Below, piece after piece: positions 34,870 to 46,640 of a DNA stretch of 64,000 bases. The translations under genes and the position numbers were made by a program. The number at the start of each line of letters is the position of its first letter. Position 1 is the first letter of the stretch. The stretch is from contig JAZAYU010000012.1 of the NCBI GenBank assembly GCA_038501625.1, positions 6,882,001 through 6,946,000 of the forward strand. Direction: 5' to 3'. Source of the DNA: Corbicula japonica. Taxonomy: Eukaryota > Mollusca > Bivalvia > Venerida > Cyrenidae. A model generated the notes under the pieces. That model was not told where the DNA came from. It ran no database searches and was given only the letters and a program-made list of their open reading frames with translations.

Positions 34870-35465
34870 TTCTGATATGATAAGATGCTAAATGTTTTAT
34901 TTAGAAGTTGCTGGATTTTGCGCAATTGCCCAGGCATGAATATGCAAAAATCAAACAAGCGTGAAATATAATGTTACCACAGTACAATAATCATATGTGT
35001 GTTCATTACCTTGCCAAAACATATTGTAAATTAAACATACATCAGTCTTTCCATCTCCGCTTAATTATACACATGTAATTAATTATTAATTATATATTGT
35101 ATTTTTAAACATGATAGATTTTTTGTTTAAAATTTCTGTTATATCAATTAATGATTGATATAGCTATTTTTGAGATGCTGTGTATACAAATTAAAAATGT
35201 ACCTGATTATTAGAAAGCTGTTTAGTTTAATTATGGTTCTCATGGTGCATTGGATAAACGGTTTTTGTTTATGTGCGTTGCTCATAATTTCAAGGTGATT
35301 AGTTTTAGTGGTAATTATTTCATCCTCACATCTCATTTGGAGAATGTGTAAGCAGACGATATTTATGTATCCCGTTCATGATTGTCATTGCCAGTTATAT
35401 AACTGGTGATTCATAATTGTTTCAAGCTCTCGTTTCATTTGGTAAACATGTACACAATGAAAATG
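34870..35465. other. intergenic AT-rich stretch
   Basis: No gene or clear repeat. Confidence 0.4.
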
Positions 35466-35467
35466 TG

Positions 35468-35660
35468 AATTTGTTAACCACCCAACCTCCTGGCTCATGG
35501 CGTGTAAATTTGCTTACCAGCGCTCTGCAAGGCTATGTAGAATTTGAACCAGCCTTTCATCCGGCTCTATAGAATGTGAATTTGTTAAGCAACGATCTGC
35601 CTGTTTCTGCGAAATATGAATCGTTAACCAGCAGTTTGCCTGGCTCTGTGAATCAGTAGA
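35468..35660. repeat. degenerate tandem repeat, ~55-60-bp unit
   Basis: GAATTTGTTAACC/AAGC, then CTGGCTC or CCGGCTCT blocks, recur about four times with strong divergence. Confidence 0.55.
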
Positions 35661-35747
35661 AAGAGCAAGATGCCAAAGTTACTGTGTTGCTGATAATTTC
35701 AGTGTGAATTGTATAAGTGGTGTTTGTTCAAAAGTCATATCTCATTT

Positions 35748-35892
35748 GGGCTCAAGGTTATAAAACTGAGCATGGAAACCAGTCTCAAATCTCAAGCATC
35801 TGATTGGCTGAAATGGCAACCAGTCGCCGTTTCAGCCAGTCAGATAATTGAGATTTGAGACTAGTTTCCATGCTCAGTTTTATAACCTTGGG
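35748..35892. mobile_element. CCCAAGGTT variant palindromic MITE
   Basis: CTCAAGGTTATAAAACTGAG to CTCAGTTTTATAACCTTGGG; stem nearly perfect. Confidence 0.88.
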
Positions 35893-36151
35893 ACTTGGTG
35901 TAATGCATGATACGAAAGTCAAGGCAAATGGATTTCAAACTCGTACCATTTTGGTAAATGCATGAAACAGTCCAACTACTCTTTCTGCAATGTTTCAAAT
36001 AAATGTCTTGCAAGTGGATCTTTGATACTCTAAAATGTTCACTTAATTGACAATCAGATTTGGTCTTCCTGTCATAAAATGGTGGCATTAGTGATATTTT
36101 ATACTTATAATGATTGTTTTTACATTTGATCAATATGCAAAATTGATCTTA

Positions 36152-36307
36152 TTAACCATTTACTCCATAGATATGCCTTTGTTTCCGAGTGAACACTTCG
36201 TTAGATTTATTCTGACAAGGTAGCTAAGACTGTAGATCCAGATTAGTGCTGTTTGATCTGGATCTGCACTGTCTGGCACGTGTTGTATATATGGAGTAAA
36301 GAGTTAA
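36152..36307. mobile_element. TTAACC MITE, internally deleted
   Basis: TTAACCATTTACTCCATAG to TATATGGAGTAAAGAGTTAA; only parts of both hairpins remain. Confidence 0.75.
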
Positions 36308-36394
36308 ATTCACTCTATATCCTCAGAACCAATGTGTTCAGTAGTGGATTAGCGTTTCTAGTTAACCAGTTCATTAACTACAGAGTTTATTTAC

Positions 36395-36636
36395 TTAACC
36401 CTTTCCTGTATAGATACACCTTTATTGCTAGGGCGAACAGTTCAGATCCAGATCAGCCGGCACATCCGTGCCATCAGATCAGGATCTAAACTGTTGGCTT
36501 TTTTATTCATTAGGTTATTTCTGACCAAAATGTGACCAGTGCAGATCCTGATCAGACGGCACGGATGTACCGGCTGATCTGGATCTACACTGGTCGCACA
36601 TGCGTAAAAATGCATATATATCAAGGAAAGGGTTAA
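36395..36636. mobile_element. TTAACCC double-hairpin MITE, full length
   Basis: TTAACCCTTTCCTGTATAG to ATCAAGGAAAGGGTTAA. It is close to the three copies in intron G, same subfamily. Confidence 0.93.
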
Positions 36637-36721
36637 AAGCAATTAGTGAAAACTTTTATCAGACTGTGCAGATGTGCAGGCTGATAGGGTCTAACACTGG
36701 TCATAAAAGGAATCTTAGAGC

Positions 36722-36960
36722 TTAACCCTTTTCTCCATATACACACGTTTTATCACTTGTGTTCTCAGTGTAGATCTAGATCAGCCAACACATCAGTGCC
36801 ATCTCTCTGAATCTACACTGTTACTTGATTAAAAATAAAAAAAAATGAATGTAAAAGCAAAGCTTCTAAATCCTGATCAGATGGCACAGATGTGCTGGCT
36901 GATCTGGATCTACAATGTTTGCCATGTGATAACAGCCCTGTCCCATGGAGTAAAAGGTTA
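36722..36960. mobile_element. TTAACCC double-hairpin MITE, diverged
   Basis: TTAACCCTTTTCTCCATA to CCCATGGAGTAAAAGGTTA; the first hairpin is degenerate. Confidence 0.8.
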
Positions 36961-37644
36961 TAGGGTTCAAAGCACTTAGTATTTGCAGTTATACATGTAG
37001 ACAAGTGTGACATTATTTTTATTTGTGTTTAATTTGCTTGCTTATGCTCAAACTTTATTTACTTTTTACAAATATATTGTAATATCTAGAACATTTCGCT
37101 TTTGCTTGTAAAGTTTTTTTCTATATTTCAGTTTAGACTATTTTATGCTCTTCAATATAATACTATTCTACATGGTTAGACTGTTTTTCATGTTTCAACT
37201 TTTCGTACAACTTTGCTGTGCAATTAATTATCCCTTTGCTCCATATAAATCCATTTTAACAAGCATCCATGCCATAGGATCTGGATCTAAACCATTATGA
37301 GTAATATTGACCAGTTGGACAAATAAGTGATTTTTTAGTTATATTTGGAGAAGTGGCAGGTGCTTAGTGTAGCTTGCATTAGCAACAGTAGCATATCAAG
37401 TTGTTTCAGGAACTGCCTTGTTGTTACAGACAGGTGCATTAACAAAATGATGGACCAAACAATTGTGTTCAGATATGCTTCTAATCGGCTGCAATAAAAA
37501 CGCTTGCTTGTAGTTATTCCATCGCTCCTTAAGCCAACTGAAGCATAAAGTATGATACTAAAATTGGAATGCTTGCCTCAAGTTTTGTAAGTAAAGTATG
37601 TCATTTATTTGGAGGGCTTGTCTTAGTTTGGTCAGATAATTGCT

Positions 37645-37890
37645 TGACTCTTTACTCCATATATATATATATGCCTTTTATCTCATTGGCGAACAGTGTA
37701 GATCCAGATCAGCTGACACATCCATGACTTCTGATCAGGATCTACCCTGTTCCGTTGTTGATTCATTAGGTCATTTCTTAACGAGAAGTAAACAGTATAG
37801 ATCCTGATGGCGCAAATACTATGTCAGCTAATCTGGATTTACACTGGTCGCACATGCAATAAAACTCAAATTTATGGAGTAAAGGGTGAA
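37645..37890. mobile_element. double-hairpin MITE, TGACTCTTTACTCCATA subtype
   Basis: Left CTTTACTCCATATATA and right TATGGAGTAAAGGG; both hairpins recognisable. Further fragments at ~37229-37310 and ~38235-38320. Confidence 0.78.
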
Positions 37891-38784
37891 TGCAAGTAAA
37901 GGATAGTTAGCACAAACTTGCTAGTACAAAGTTGGAGCACTTGCAAGTACTAACTTGAAGCAGTTGCCGGCACCAAGTTGGAGTTACAGGTTCAAGCATC
38001 CAGGGGACAAACTAGGTGATGTCAGTGATTGTACATTAACCAATATGCTTCATTACAAACAAATTTACTTACTTTAGGAACTAAGGATTCTGGTATTTCC
38101 TGAGATTTAATCTATTACTTCTATAAATAGTATTAAGTTATATTACATTACTTCTATATATAGATTATATCACATTCTTTCTATACATATTTTAGGTTAT
38201 ATCACAGCAATTCTATATATAGATTTTATCACATTTGTAACCAGTGTAGATCCAGATCACTTTGCACACCCTTTCTGTCTGATCTGGATCTACACTGTTT
38301 GCTTCTTTGTCAGTAGGTAGAGCTTTGAAACTTAAACATAGTTGTCTGACCTCACAAAAGCAATTTTCAAGACAATTTTCATAAATCTTGACTGTATTTT
38401 GTCATAGTTATGCCCCTTTTTCACTTAAAATTTATTAAGAAAACCTGGTTTTGTCGCATTTGGCGATTTTTGGTATATAAACTTGTGTTAACTGAAAATG
38501 TCTGTAACAATTTACTGCTTAAATTATTTGGAGATTAAAAATTTTTGTTGCCGTGGGGGGTGGGGATATATTTTAACAGTTCTAGTAATGCTTCCATATA
38601 TGATCATCTATTATCAGTGTGCTTGATTTTTTTTATCATGCAGCATTTGTGATGTGGGAAAATGAAGCTTTTATATGTATCTCTCTGGCAACTTATGATC
38701 CAGATTTGATCCAGGATCTAGTAGACTAGCAGATTTAAGGAGTAATTGTGATTTGAACTAAAGTTGCTGCACTAAAAAGATGTA

Positions 38785-38964
38785 CCGTCATTGTTCGAAT
38801 ATAAGCCGCACTCATATATAAGCCGCACCCCAGTAAACCTGATGGAACAGATGAAAATGGCTTAACGCACTGTATAAGCAGCCAAACCTGTGTATTAGCC
38901 GCACCCCCAACGTTTTACAGCCAAATTATGGAAAAAAGTGCGGCTTATATTCAGACAATGACGG
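38785..38964. mobile_element. 180-bp TA-flanked MITE with CCGTCATTGTTCGAATATAA ends
   Basis: CCGTCATTGTTCGAATATAA at the left and TTATATTCAGACAATGACGG at the right are inverted with few changes. ATAAGCCGCAC repeats inside. TA flanks both sides (38783-38784, 38965-38966). This is a mariner-type MITE end seen in many animals. Confidence 0.85.
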
Positions 38965-38998
38965 TATTAACTGGTGATGGAATGAGCTGTGTAACTTT

Positions 38999-39199
38999 CT
39001 TAACCCTTTACTCCAAATATACACATTTATATGCATGTGAGACAAGTGTAGATCCAGATCAGCCAGCACATATGAACCATCTGATCTAGATCTGCATTGA
39101 ACAGTGCAGATCGTAATCAGACAGCACATATGTGCTTGCTTATATGATGTTCACTGTTCATGCACGCCATAAAGGTGTAGATATGGTGGAATGGGTTTA
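38999..39199. mobile_element. TTAACCC MITE, internally deleted
   Basis: TTAACCCTTTACTCCAAAT to GATATGGTGGAATGGGTTTA; parts of the second hairpin are lost. Confidence 0.75.
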
Positions 39200-39432
39200 G
39201 TGTAACAAGAGAACAGCTTTTGCTGTAAAATGATACCCTAGTTTCTTTTTGAAAATAATTGTTTATTAAATAACAGTGTCTGTAATTATGTATTAGGACA
39301 TAGGTCACAAAATGTTAATGTTTTATTGTACAACATTTTTAAGCACAGGTTAGTTTAGAACTATGTATTATATTAATACATTTATAATAGCATCGAAGAC
39401 ATTCAAAATGATAGGTTTATGTTGTAAACTAA

Positions 39433-39548
39433 TTAACCCTTTACTACATATACATTTATATCGATTTTATCACATATGGGAACAGTGTAGATCCAGATCA
39501 GCCAGCACTTCTGTGCAATCTTACATGGATTTACATTGGGTAAGTAGT
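39433..39548. mobile_element. TTAACCC MITE, left half only
   Basis: TTAACCCTTTACTACATATA, then AACAGTGTAGATCCAGATCA; ends near 39548. Confidence 0.65.
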
Positions 39549-39805
39549 GTAAAAAAGGGTCCCAAAAATATTGAGTGCAACTGGTCAATTTAAAGACATC
39601 CAAAAGCTGGATTATTCATTATATTTTTGAGATCCCTGTTGGTTTTTTAAAGACAAGCATGGCATTGAATTCAAATGTTCTTTTGTCAAAGGTCCCACAT
39701 TTATAGTTTGAGACTACAAATAACTACAAATAAGGGTATACAAATACGAACTTTGCTTAGATAATACTGCCGAAGCTGATGTAATTTATTGAACTTGGAC
39801 TTGAA

Positions 39806-40042
39806 CTATTTACTCCATGAAAATGCCTTTTAATACATGATGGACCTGTGTAGAACCAGATCAGCAGTCACATCTGCCTATTTGATACCGATCTAATCTG
39901 TTCTCTTCTTAGTAAGAAATAATAAAAGTGATCTAAAAGTGAACAGTGTAGATCCTTTATAGATTGCACAGATGTCCAGCAGATCTGGATCAACACTAGT
40001 CACCCTTGTGATAACAGCCTTATACCATGGAATAAAGGATTG
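39806..40042. mobile_element. double-hairpin MITE, diverged
   Basis: CTATTTACTCCATGAA to ACCATGGAATAAAGG, with TGTAGAACCAGATCAGC and CAGATCTGGATCAACAC. Confidence 0.7.
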
Positions 40043-40055
40043 GAAATTTAAGACA

Positions 40056-40187
40056 ATGTTTACTGGGCCTATGAAACTGAGATTGGAGATCAGTCTTCAA
40101 TCTCAAACATATGATAGGCTGAAATGGTGACCAGTCGCTCGAGATTTGAGACCGGTTTCCAGTTTTAGTTTTATGATCTTTGGCCCT
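40056..40187. mobile_element. CCCAAGATC-family palindromic MITE, shortened
   Basis: GGCCTATGAAACTGAGATTG to TTTTATGATCTTTGGCCC; part of the central CAGCCAATCAGAT arm is deleted. Confidence 0.75.
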
Positions 40188-40496
40188 GCTTGTAACCCAG
40201 ATCAGATTACATGGGTTTACATCTGCCCAACTAGTACCAGTTTTTTTTGTATCCAAAGCTAAACTTGTTAATTAACATGATCAAAAAGTCTCTGTTAGTA
40301 GTTCATCAAGCAAGATGATATTGTATGTAAGCCCATTGTCAATAGCTCAGTCCCATATCCAAGTGTGTTGTGTTTGAGCCCCACTGGTCGCAGACCCTCA
40401 CCAATACTAACAAAGCACAAATAATGCAATTATTTAAAGTGTACTATACTTTTTTGTTTACATCAACCATGTTGCATTTTTTTATACTCTGATTTA

Positions 40497-40712
40497 ATCA
40501 TTTACTCCATAAATCCAGGTTTTATCGTATATGTGAAAAAAGAGATCCAGATCAGCTGTGCTGTCTGATCAGGATCTTCACTGTGCGCTTTATTAGGTTA
40601 TTTTTTAGCAAGAAGTGAACAGTGTAGATCCTGATCAGACGTCACAGATGTGTCAGCTGATCTAGATCTCCACAGTTCGGACATGCTAGTACTTATTTTA
40701 TAGGGAGTAAAG
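40497..40712. mobile_element. double-hairpin MITE, TTTACTCCATAAAT subtype
   Basis: ATCATTTACTCCATAAATCC to TTATAGGGAGTAAAGGG; hairpins AGATCCAGATCAGC and GATCCTGATCAGACG present. Confidence 0.78.
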
Positions 40713-41022
40713 GGCTTACCATAATTATATTGTTTGTTTTTTTCATGACTTGCTGTATCATTTTGGTTGTGTTGCATTTTATATTATTTATGTTTGTCTT
40801 TCATGTACATATCTTAATTCACTTTCAGTTGTTTGTATCCAGTTTTTTTTATCTTTTCTGTTTTAATCAAGCCGAGATTCTGCAAGTACAAGATTTCTTG
40901 CAATTTCAAGGTCATTTCAGTTAAAATTTTTGAAAACAGGTATAAATATTATATTAAAATTATCACCATTCACCAATGAAACATTTCCCTGTGACAATGC
41001 TCATATTGTTTACTCGATTGGA

Positions 41023-41163
41023 CCCAAGGTATTATCACTTAAACTGGTGATATGTATAAAATCTCAAGCATCTGATTCGCTGAAATAGTCTTGTTTCCAT
41101 TTCAGCCAATCAGATGCTTGATATTTGAGACTGGTCATCAAGCTAAGTTTTGTAACCTTGGGC
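41023..41163. mobile_element. CCCAAGGTA variant palindromic MITE
   Basis: CCCAAGGTATTATCACTTAA to AAGTTTTGTAACCTTGGGC, with CATTTCAGCCAATCAGATGC. Confidence 0.8.
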
Positions 41164-41276
41164 AAAGTTTTCACAACGAGCAATTGAACACATTTTGTAG
41201 AATAGTAATAGTTATGTAGTTTATTGTGCAATGCCTACAAGATATTTTTATTAGCTTTTTTTGTATGTTTCTTATG

Positions 41277-42187
41277 CCCCCGCAAAATGGGAGGCATATA
41301 GAGTTGCACTTGTCCGTACGTATGATGTCTGTCCGTCCATACTAATGTACATTCACCAAATCTTGTAGCATCATCTCCTCAATATTTATACTTCAACTTC
41401 GTCCACTACGATGAAGTCTTTATTAATCTAATGAATGATAATTTCTGATGGTAAACAGTGTGAAGTATTACTTTAAAAGGCATGACTACAGTAGAACTGT
41501 GCACAGTCTATTGGACAGTGCACAATGTTTTGACATATGAACACACATTTTGCCACTAGTAGCTGCAAAAAAGCGTGCCGTTATTCACTTTGTCATCAAC
41601 GTTGCTGTTCCAACAGCCATTCGAAAAAGCCGTAATATCACAAATTCTTCTATTAATTTCGTATCAATGAGAGTATTGTATGTGTGTAAATATAAGGATT
41701 GAATCGATATTTGATAGTTTTCATTTGGGTATGAAAAACAGTTGGATTGTTTAAAGTATGGGTGAAGCCCTTTGGTCTTCACACACTTTAAACAACCCAT
41801 CTATTTTCCATACCAAAATGAAAACCATCAAATATCAATTTAATCCTTATTAACTGTCAGGTGGTTTTATTTCAAACTTGAAGACCTTCGAACAGGACAA
41901 ATATGAAAATATTGCAGGCTCGGTTTGATTTAGCCTGTTCATGGGCAGTAATGGAAATACTTATTACTGCACATGAACGCCTTGCCCCGGGTGGAGCGCA
42001 ACTCAATATTTACACCAAATGAACAGTACAATTTTGATTAATCCTAAACGATGGTATGCAGATGGCGGTGAATATGGACCCTTCAACGGTTATTTTTTCC
42101 TGTGACCTTTTTCACCAGAGTTACGGCCTTCTGTTACAAATGTTGTTGTAGCCGTGGGGGCATCAATGTTCAAGGACACATTCTAGT
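41277..42187 (+). mobile_element. CGTCCGTCC-led repeat (copy 2) split by a foldback insertion
   Basis: TTGTCCGTACGTATG to CACCAAATCTTGTAGCATCA at the left and CACCAGAGTTACGGCC to CAAGGACACATTCTAGTTTT at the right match the copy at 16268. About 600 bp of unrelated sequence, including the palindrome at 41693-41850, separates them. Confidence 0.65.
41693..41850. mobile_element. foldback element, ~62-bp arms
   Basis: AAGGATTGAATCGATATTTG...TTTTCATTTGGGTATG...TGTTTAAAGT is mirrored by ACTTTAAACA...CATACCAAAATGAAAA...AATTTAATCCTT around ATGGGTGAAGCCCTTTGGTC. Confidence 0.8.
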
Positions 42188-42269
42188 TTTATTTGTTTTG
42201 TAGATATTAAGATGTGTAAACCAAACATTAATATTGATAGGGCATTGCTGTGTACATAGCATTCCTGTA

Positions 42270-42406
42270 CCCAAAATCATTAAACTTAGAATGGAGACCA
42301 ATCCTAAATTTCAAGCATCTGATTGGCCAAAATATAAACATGTCTCCGTGTCACCCAATCAGATGTTTGAGATTAGAGACTGGTGTCCAATCTCAGTTTT
42401 ACTGGG
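42270..42406. mobile_element. CCCAAGATC-family palindromic MITE, diverged
   Basis: CCCAAAATCATTAAACTTAG to CCAATCTCAGTTTTACTGGG. Confidence 0.72.
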
Positions 42407-42478
42407 TTCTGCTTGGTTTTAGAAAGAACACTGGTAATAATCTGGGCTGAATTCCATAAATCTGAGATTTGAGGTCTG

Positions 42479-42592
42479 GTCCCCAGGGTATAAAAATGAG
42501 AATAGAAACCAGGCTCGGACTGATCGTCATTTCATTTGCTTGAGATTTGAGACTGGTTTCCAATATCAGTTTTATAATCTTGGAGCCAGTGC
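42479..42592. mobile_element. CCCAAGATC-family palindromic MITE, shortened
   Basis: CCCCAGGGTATAAAAATGAG to ATATCAGTTTTATAATCTTG; the left half of the central arm is deleted. Confidence 0.7.
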
Positions 42593-42645
42593 TTAGTACT
42601 TCAAGACCTCTAGTCATGTGAGGTCAAGTGTTTGTTGAAAAGGCT

Positions 42646-42865
42646 GGTATTCCATAGTTCCATGATGCATGGTCCGCGTCCATGTCCGCGATTTTCACTC
42701 GCCAAAGATATCGTTGGGTATATTCCATACATCCATGTCGGTTCCGCGTCCGTGTTCATGTCCGCGACGTGGAATGGACACGGAGGTATGGAATATACCC
42801 AAAGATATCTTTGGTGAGTGAAAAATCACGGACACGGATCACGTGTCATAGAACTATGGAATACG
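42646..42865. mobile_element. 220-bp palindromic element (GTATTCCATAGTTC ends)
   Basis: GGTATTCCATAGTTCCATGA and CATAGAACTATGGAATAC form the outer stem. Inside, CTCGCCAAAGATATC pairs with GATATCTTTGGTGAG and GGGTATATTCCATAC with GTATGGAATATACCC. Several CCGCGTCCGTGTCC-type blocks are repeated. Confidence 0.85.
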
Positions 42866-42899
42866 GGCCAAAGGCTTTGAAAATGTTTGTGCTTCATCA

Positions 42900-43426
42900 G
42901 CGATCACATTTTGGGCCTTAAAAATTAAATTTTCAGAGCTTTAAACAATTGTTAGTTATTTAATAAATCTAACTGGTTGAAATTATATTTTGCCCAATGG
43001 AATAGCAGTATTTTTACATTGTTGGGGAATGTATTTCTATAGATTAGTACTTATGCACAGGGATCACGAATCATGGCGATTCGGGCGAAGAAGGCGCCCA
43101 GACCGGCCTGACTTCGCTTTATTTGCATAGAAAAGCGAAGTTCACTTTGCCCTCGATTTCCTGTTGAATTTGCATCACTGAATGATTTACTAAATTTAAT
43201 TTTAACTGTTGGCAGTTAATTTTATCAATGAGCATTTACTGATTTAATTGGTTGCTGTGCTTGACCAATTTATTTTTTTTTAATTCTCATTTGTGAACAC
43301 AAACCAATATTAAATTACTGCCGATTTTGTAGTGCAGAAATTGTTTGCATCTATGATGTAACAATTATTTTCTGTTTTTAGACATTATACACTATTGTTA
43401 GTAATTGCACTGTTAACTACAGCAGC
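42900..43426. other. intergenic, no recognised feature
   Basis: A GCGAAG-rich imperfect palindrome lies at ~43080-43155. Otherwise AT-rich without coding sign. Confidence 0.4.
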
Positions 43427-43640
43427 TTAACCCTTGACTCCATATATATGTATATGCAGCCAGTGTAGATCCAGATCAGCCAACACAACCATGCCATCTC
43501 ATCAGGATCTGCACTGTTCCCTTTTAAGTCAGAAGTAACCTAATAAATCAAAAAGCGAACAATCAGTATATGTGCCAGCTGATCTGGATCTACACTGTTA
43601 GTCCATACCATAAAAGGTGTGTATATGGAGGAAAGGGTTG
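43427..43640. mobile_element. TTAACCC double-hairpin MITE, second hairpin shortened
   Basis: TTAACCCTTGACTCCATATA to TATATGGAGGAAAGGGTT. Confidence 0.85.
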
Positions 43641-43880
43641 AATTTAAGATCTGAAACTGTTAGGTTTTAGTGAATAGTTATTTGTTGTTATTGACTTAGA
43701 AGAAAAGACTCCTCACAGAAAGTATTAATATTATAGAGCGCTAAATGAGATTAAATCTCAAGGCGAGTGGGTCACTTACTCAAGAATCGACCAAGTAAGA
43801 TTCAGCTTGGCTGAAACTACTTGTGATTAATTATCACACTTCCAATTTTATAACTTTTTTTCTGAGCATGTCAGATCAGC

Positions 43881-44185
43881 CCTAAGGATCATAAAACTGA
43901 AATAAGAGACCAGTCTCGCATCTGAAGCATCTGACTTGTCTCCGTTTAAGCCAATCAAATGCCAGATTTGAGACTGGTCTCCAAAGTTTTATGATCTTGA
44001 TCCCATCTTCCAATAATTCTTGTAAGTATGCCACAATGATATAAAATCAGTCTCAAATCTCAATCAAATACTTGAGATTTGAGACTGGTCTCCAGTTTAA
44101 GTATATGATCTTGGGCACAGTTCTCCAAGTTCAAAGATAGATCTCCAGTTTCAGATTTGTTTTCATAACCTTAAGGACTGGAACT
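43881..44185. mobile_element. two to three CCCAAGATC-family palindromic MITEs in tandem
   Basis: 43881-44004 (CTAAGGATCATAAAACTGA to TTTTATGATCTTGATCCC), 44030-44117 (deleted left arm, ending ATGATCTTGGGCAC), and a fragment to ~44185. Confidence 0.7.
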
Positions 44186-44503
44186 GATCTTATTACATTT
44201 ACCTTATATTGGAGAAAGTCACAAGCTTCATGTTTTGGACCCAAATTGAATTATGCAAAGCAAGTCTTTCTTCTTAATAATTATATACAAGATAGGAGTT
44301 GTTTTCCTGCCAAATTCTCAGATTCTTCTTTACTACAGTTTTCAGGGTAATGGTGCACAAAAATACAAAGGAAATAAAATAATAATAAATCTAGGAGCTG
44401 TTGACTTGGATGCTTTAAGTGTATAACTGTTTATGGAGAAGTAGACAGTCATGTGAAACACTTTTTACGTAACCAAGCGTGATCTTATGGCAGATATGGG
44501 GAA

Positions 44504-44744
44504 TTAACACTTTCCTCCATATTCACGCCTTTATGTCATGGGTGAAAAGTGTAGATCCAGATCAGCTGGCACATCTCTGCCGTCTGATCAGGATCTGCAC
44601 TGTTTGCTTTATGATTTGTTAGGTAAATTCTGACCAAAATGCGACCAGTGCAGATCCTGATCAGACAGCATGGATGTGCCAGCCGATCAGGATCTACACT
44701 GGTTGCACATGCGTAAAAAGGCGTATATATGGAGGAAAGGGTTA
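44504..44744. mobile_element. TTAACAC double-hairpin MITE, full length
   Basis: TTAACACTTTCCTCCATA to TATATGGAGGAAAGGGTTA; both hairpins intact. Confidence 0.92.
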
Positions 44745-45124
44745 TATTTTTCCACAGATCAGTACTCATCACGAGAACTTGGCAATATTAAACTTGTAAA
44801 GCTTGTTGCTGATAAACAATATTTTTATCAACTGTTGTCACATGACTGTCATGTTATAGATAAAGTGCTGTAGTGCCCAGTGATTGTAAAGCTCAATAAT
44901 TTTCTTCATTTTATCTATAGAAATATTGTCATTACCAAATACAGTAAGCCTGTATTGCTGTATAAAAATAACGGATTGGTGCGAGTTTTGTTAGATCATG
45001 GTGTCTATGTTCAAATTTGATAATATAAATGAATAAATATTGACTCGAAAATCAAGTGTTACTTTTATCCTTTTAGATGCTTAGTTTCCCAGGGCCTGGC
45101 AGATTTGAGATTCAGGTCAGATTT

Positions 45125-45329
45125 GGGGCGCGTCATGGGAAAAGGTATCCGGTCATATTTATTGATATTTTAGTTTTTAACTATAAACCAATTTCTTACA
45201 CATTTTGACATTAAAATGGTATTTTTACCGCGAAATGCATAAAAGATAATGTCGTCTGCTCAAATTTATGACGTCATTTAAGAAATTGACGTCAACTGTC
45301 CGAAGGTACCTTTTCCTGTGACGCGCCCC
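45125..45329. mobile_element. GGGGCGCG TIR element, copy 2
   Basis: GGGGCGCGTCATGGGAAAAG and CTTTTCCTGTGACGCGCCCC are inverted; flanked by ATTT on both sides (probable 4-bp target duplication). The interior is shared with 5950-6200. Confidence 0.87.
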
Positions 45330-45770
45330 ATTTGTGATGTCATTTTTTCAAGTCCCAGAGATCCTGATGTACTAAATATTACTTCCCACTAAGATTATTT
45401 ACTGCAACTTTTATTAAGAAAAGAAGATTACATTTTCTTGCATACCGGATAAGTATTTCCGCGTGATTTACCGGGGAAACAAAATCTTTTATTTTATGCT
45501 TTTCAGAGAAATATAGAATTTTCCCGGTGAAATAAAAGTGGTATTTCACTGTTTTCAAACAGTGGAATATCATTTTTATTTTCACTGTTTTTGACGTTGG
45601 TACCCAAACGCACATAACATTCCGAATGAGAACGTTTAGAAATCGGACTCAAGTTTGGTCATATGACGTCATGACGTCACGTTGAAGACAAAAGTTTTGG
45701 CGCCATTTCATGCAATGTTTCTGTCTTATTCACACAAAGTTTGAACTAAAAGCATAAAATAAAAAGAAAA

Positions 45771-45919
45771 TTTGTTTTTACCAGTGTAAGATAGAAATAT
45801 ATTTCACTCGTGAACTCCGGAATTATGTATTTTCACTCGTGGCTTCGCCACTCGTGAAAATACCAATTCCGGAGCTCACTCGGTGAAATATATTTCTATC
45901 TTACACTGGTAAAAACAAA
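45771..45919. mobile_element. 149-bp foldback element
   Basis: TTTGTTTTTACCAGTGTAAG and CTTACACTGGTAAAAACAAA are exact complements. The stem continues through ATAGAAATATATTTCAC to the centre CTCGTGGCTTCGCCACTCG. Confidence 0.88.
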
Positions 45920-45964
45920 TATCCTCTATATCTTTTCCCTAGGGAAAAGGTAACGTTCGCGTGC

Positions 45965-46460
45965 TACACGAGTGACGTCACATCTTCAAGTATCTGACGT
46001 AATTTATTCAAGTTAGTGACGTCATTTAGAAAATAATGTTTACATTAATGTCAGCGTAAGGAAACAAAAGTTAGTTTGTATACATGTACACACATGTTAT
46101 GATCAGTAAAAGGTATGCAAGAAAAAGTATCTTGCATGGAACATTCGGTAAAGGTTATAAGTATCATGCATGAGTGTGAGGTGAAGATGGAAAAATCTGT
46201 CACCAAGGGAACGAGGCTCTGCCGATTTTTCTATCTTTACCGATTTTTCTATCTTTACCGAATGTCTCATGCAAGATACTTTTTCTTGCATACCTTTTAT
46301 TATTTGTAACATTTCTGTATATGTATACAAACTAGATCTAATTTATTTTCCTTATGCTGAAATATTGACATTAACGCAAACCTTTTTTATAAATGACGTC
46401 ACTAACTTGAATATATTACGTCAGATACTTGAAGACGTGACGTCACTCACGTGACTCATT
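45965..46460. mobile_element. ~500-bp foldback element with ~190-bp arms
   Basis: AGTGACGTCACATCTTCAAG...TCTGACGTAATTTATTCAAG...AAAGGTATGCAAGAAAAAGT on the left is mirrored on the right by CTTTTTCTTGCATACCTTTT...CTTGAATATATTACGTCAGA...GACGTGACGTCACT. The centre carries a duplicated CCGATTTTTCTATCTTTA. Confidence 0.85.
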
Positions 46461-46537
46461 CTACATGGGGGTGTAGGATCGAGTATTTCCGACAAGGGTA
46501 ATAACACCGGATGACCTGATCTGGTATGCAAGGAAGA

Positions 46538-46640
46538 AAAATCTGTCACCTCGGATGAACTGTTTTGGCGGGAACTCGGCAGAGCCTCGTTCCCGCAAAA
46601 CAGTTAACCCTTGGTCATGTGTTGGTGACAGATTTTTCCA
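46538..46640. mobile_element. short foldback related to the 45965 element
   Basis: AAAATCTGTCACC and GGTGACAGATTTT, plus AACTGTTTTGGCGGGAAC and GTTCCCGCAAAACAGTT, form the stem. TCGGCAGAGCCTCG is shared with the centre of the larger element (AACGAGGCTCTGCCGA). Confidence 0.75.

Noticed and set aside
40730..40924. A hydrophobic 64-codon frame resembling a membrane protein.
   Set aside because: It is a T-rich intergenic stretch; poly-T codons give Phe/Leu runs. No start context or homology signal.
42682..42921. Open frames on both strands over the CG-rich segment at 42.7 kb.
   Set aside because: They arise from the palindrome at 42646-42865; there is no domain, splice site or codon bias.
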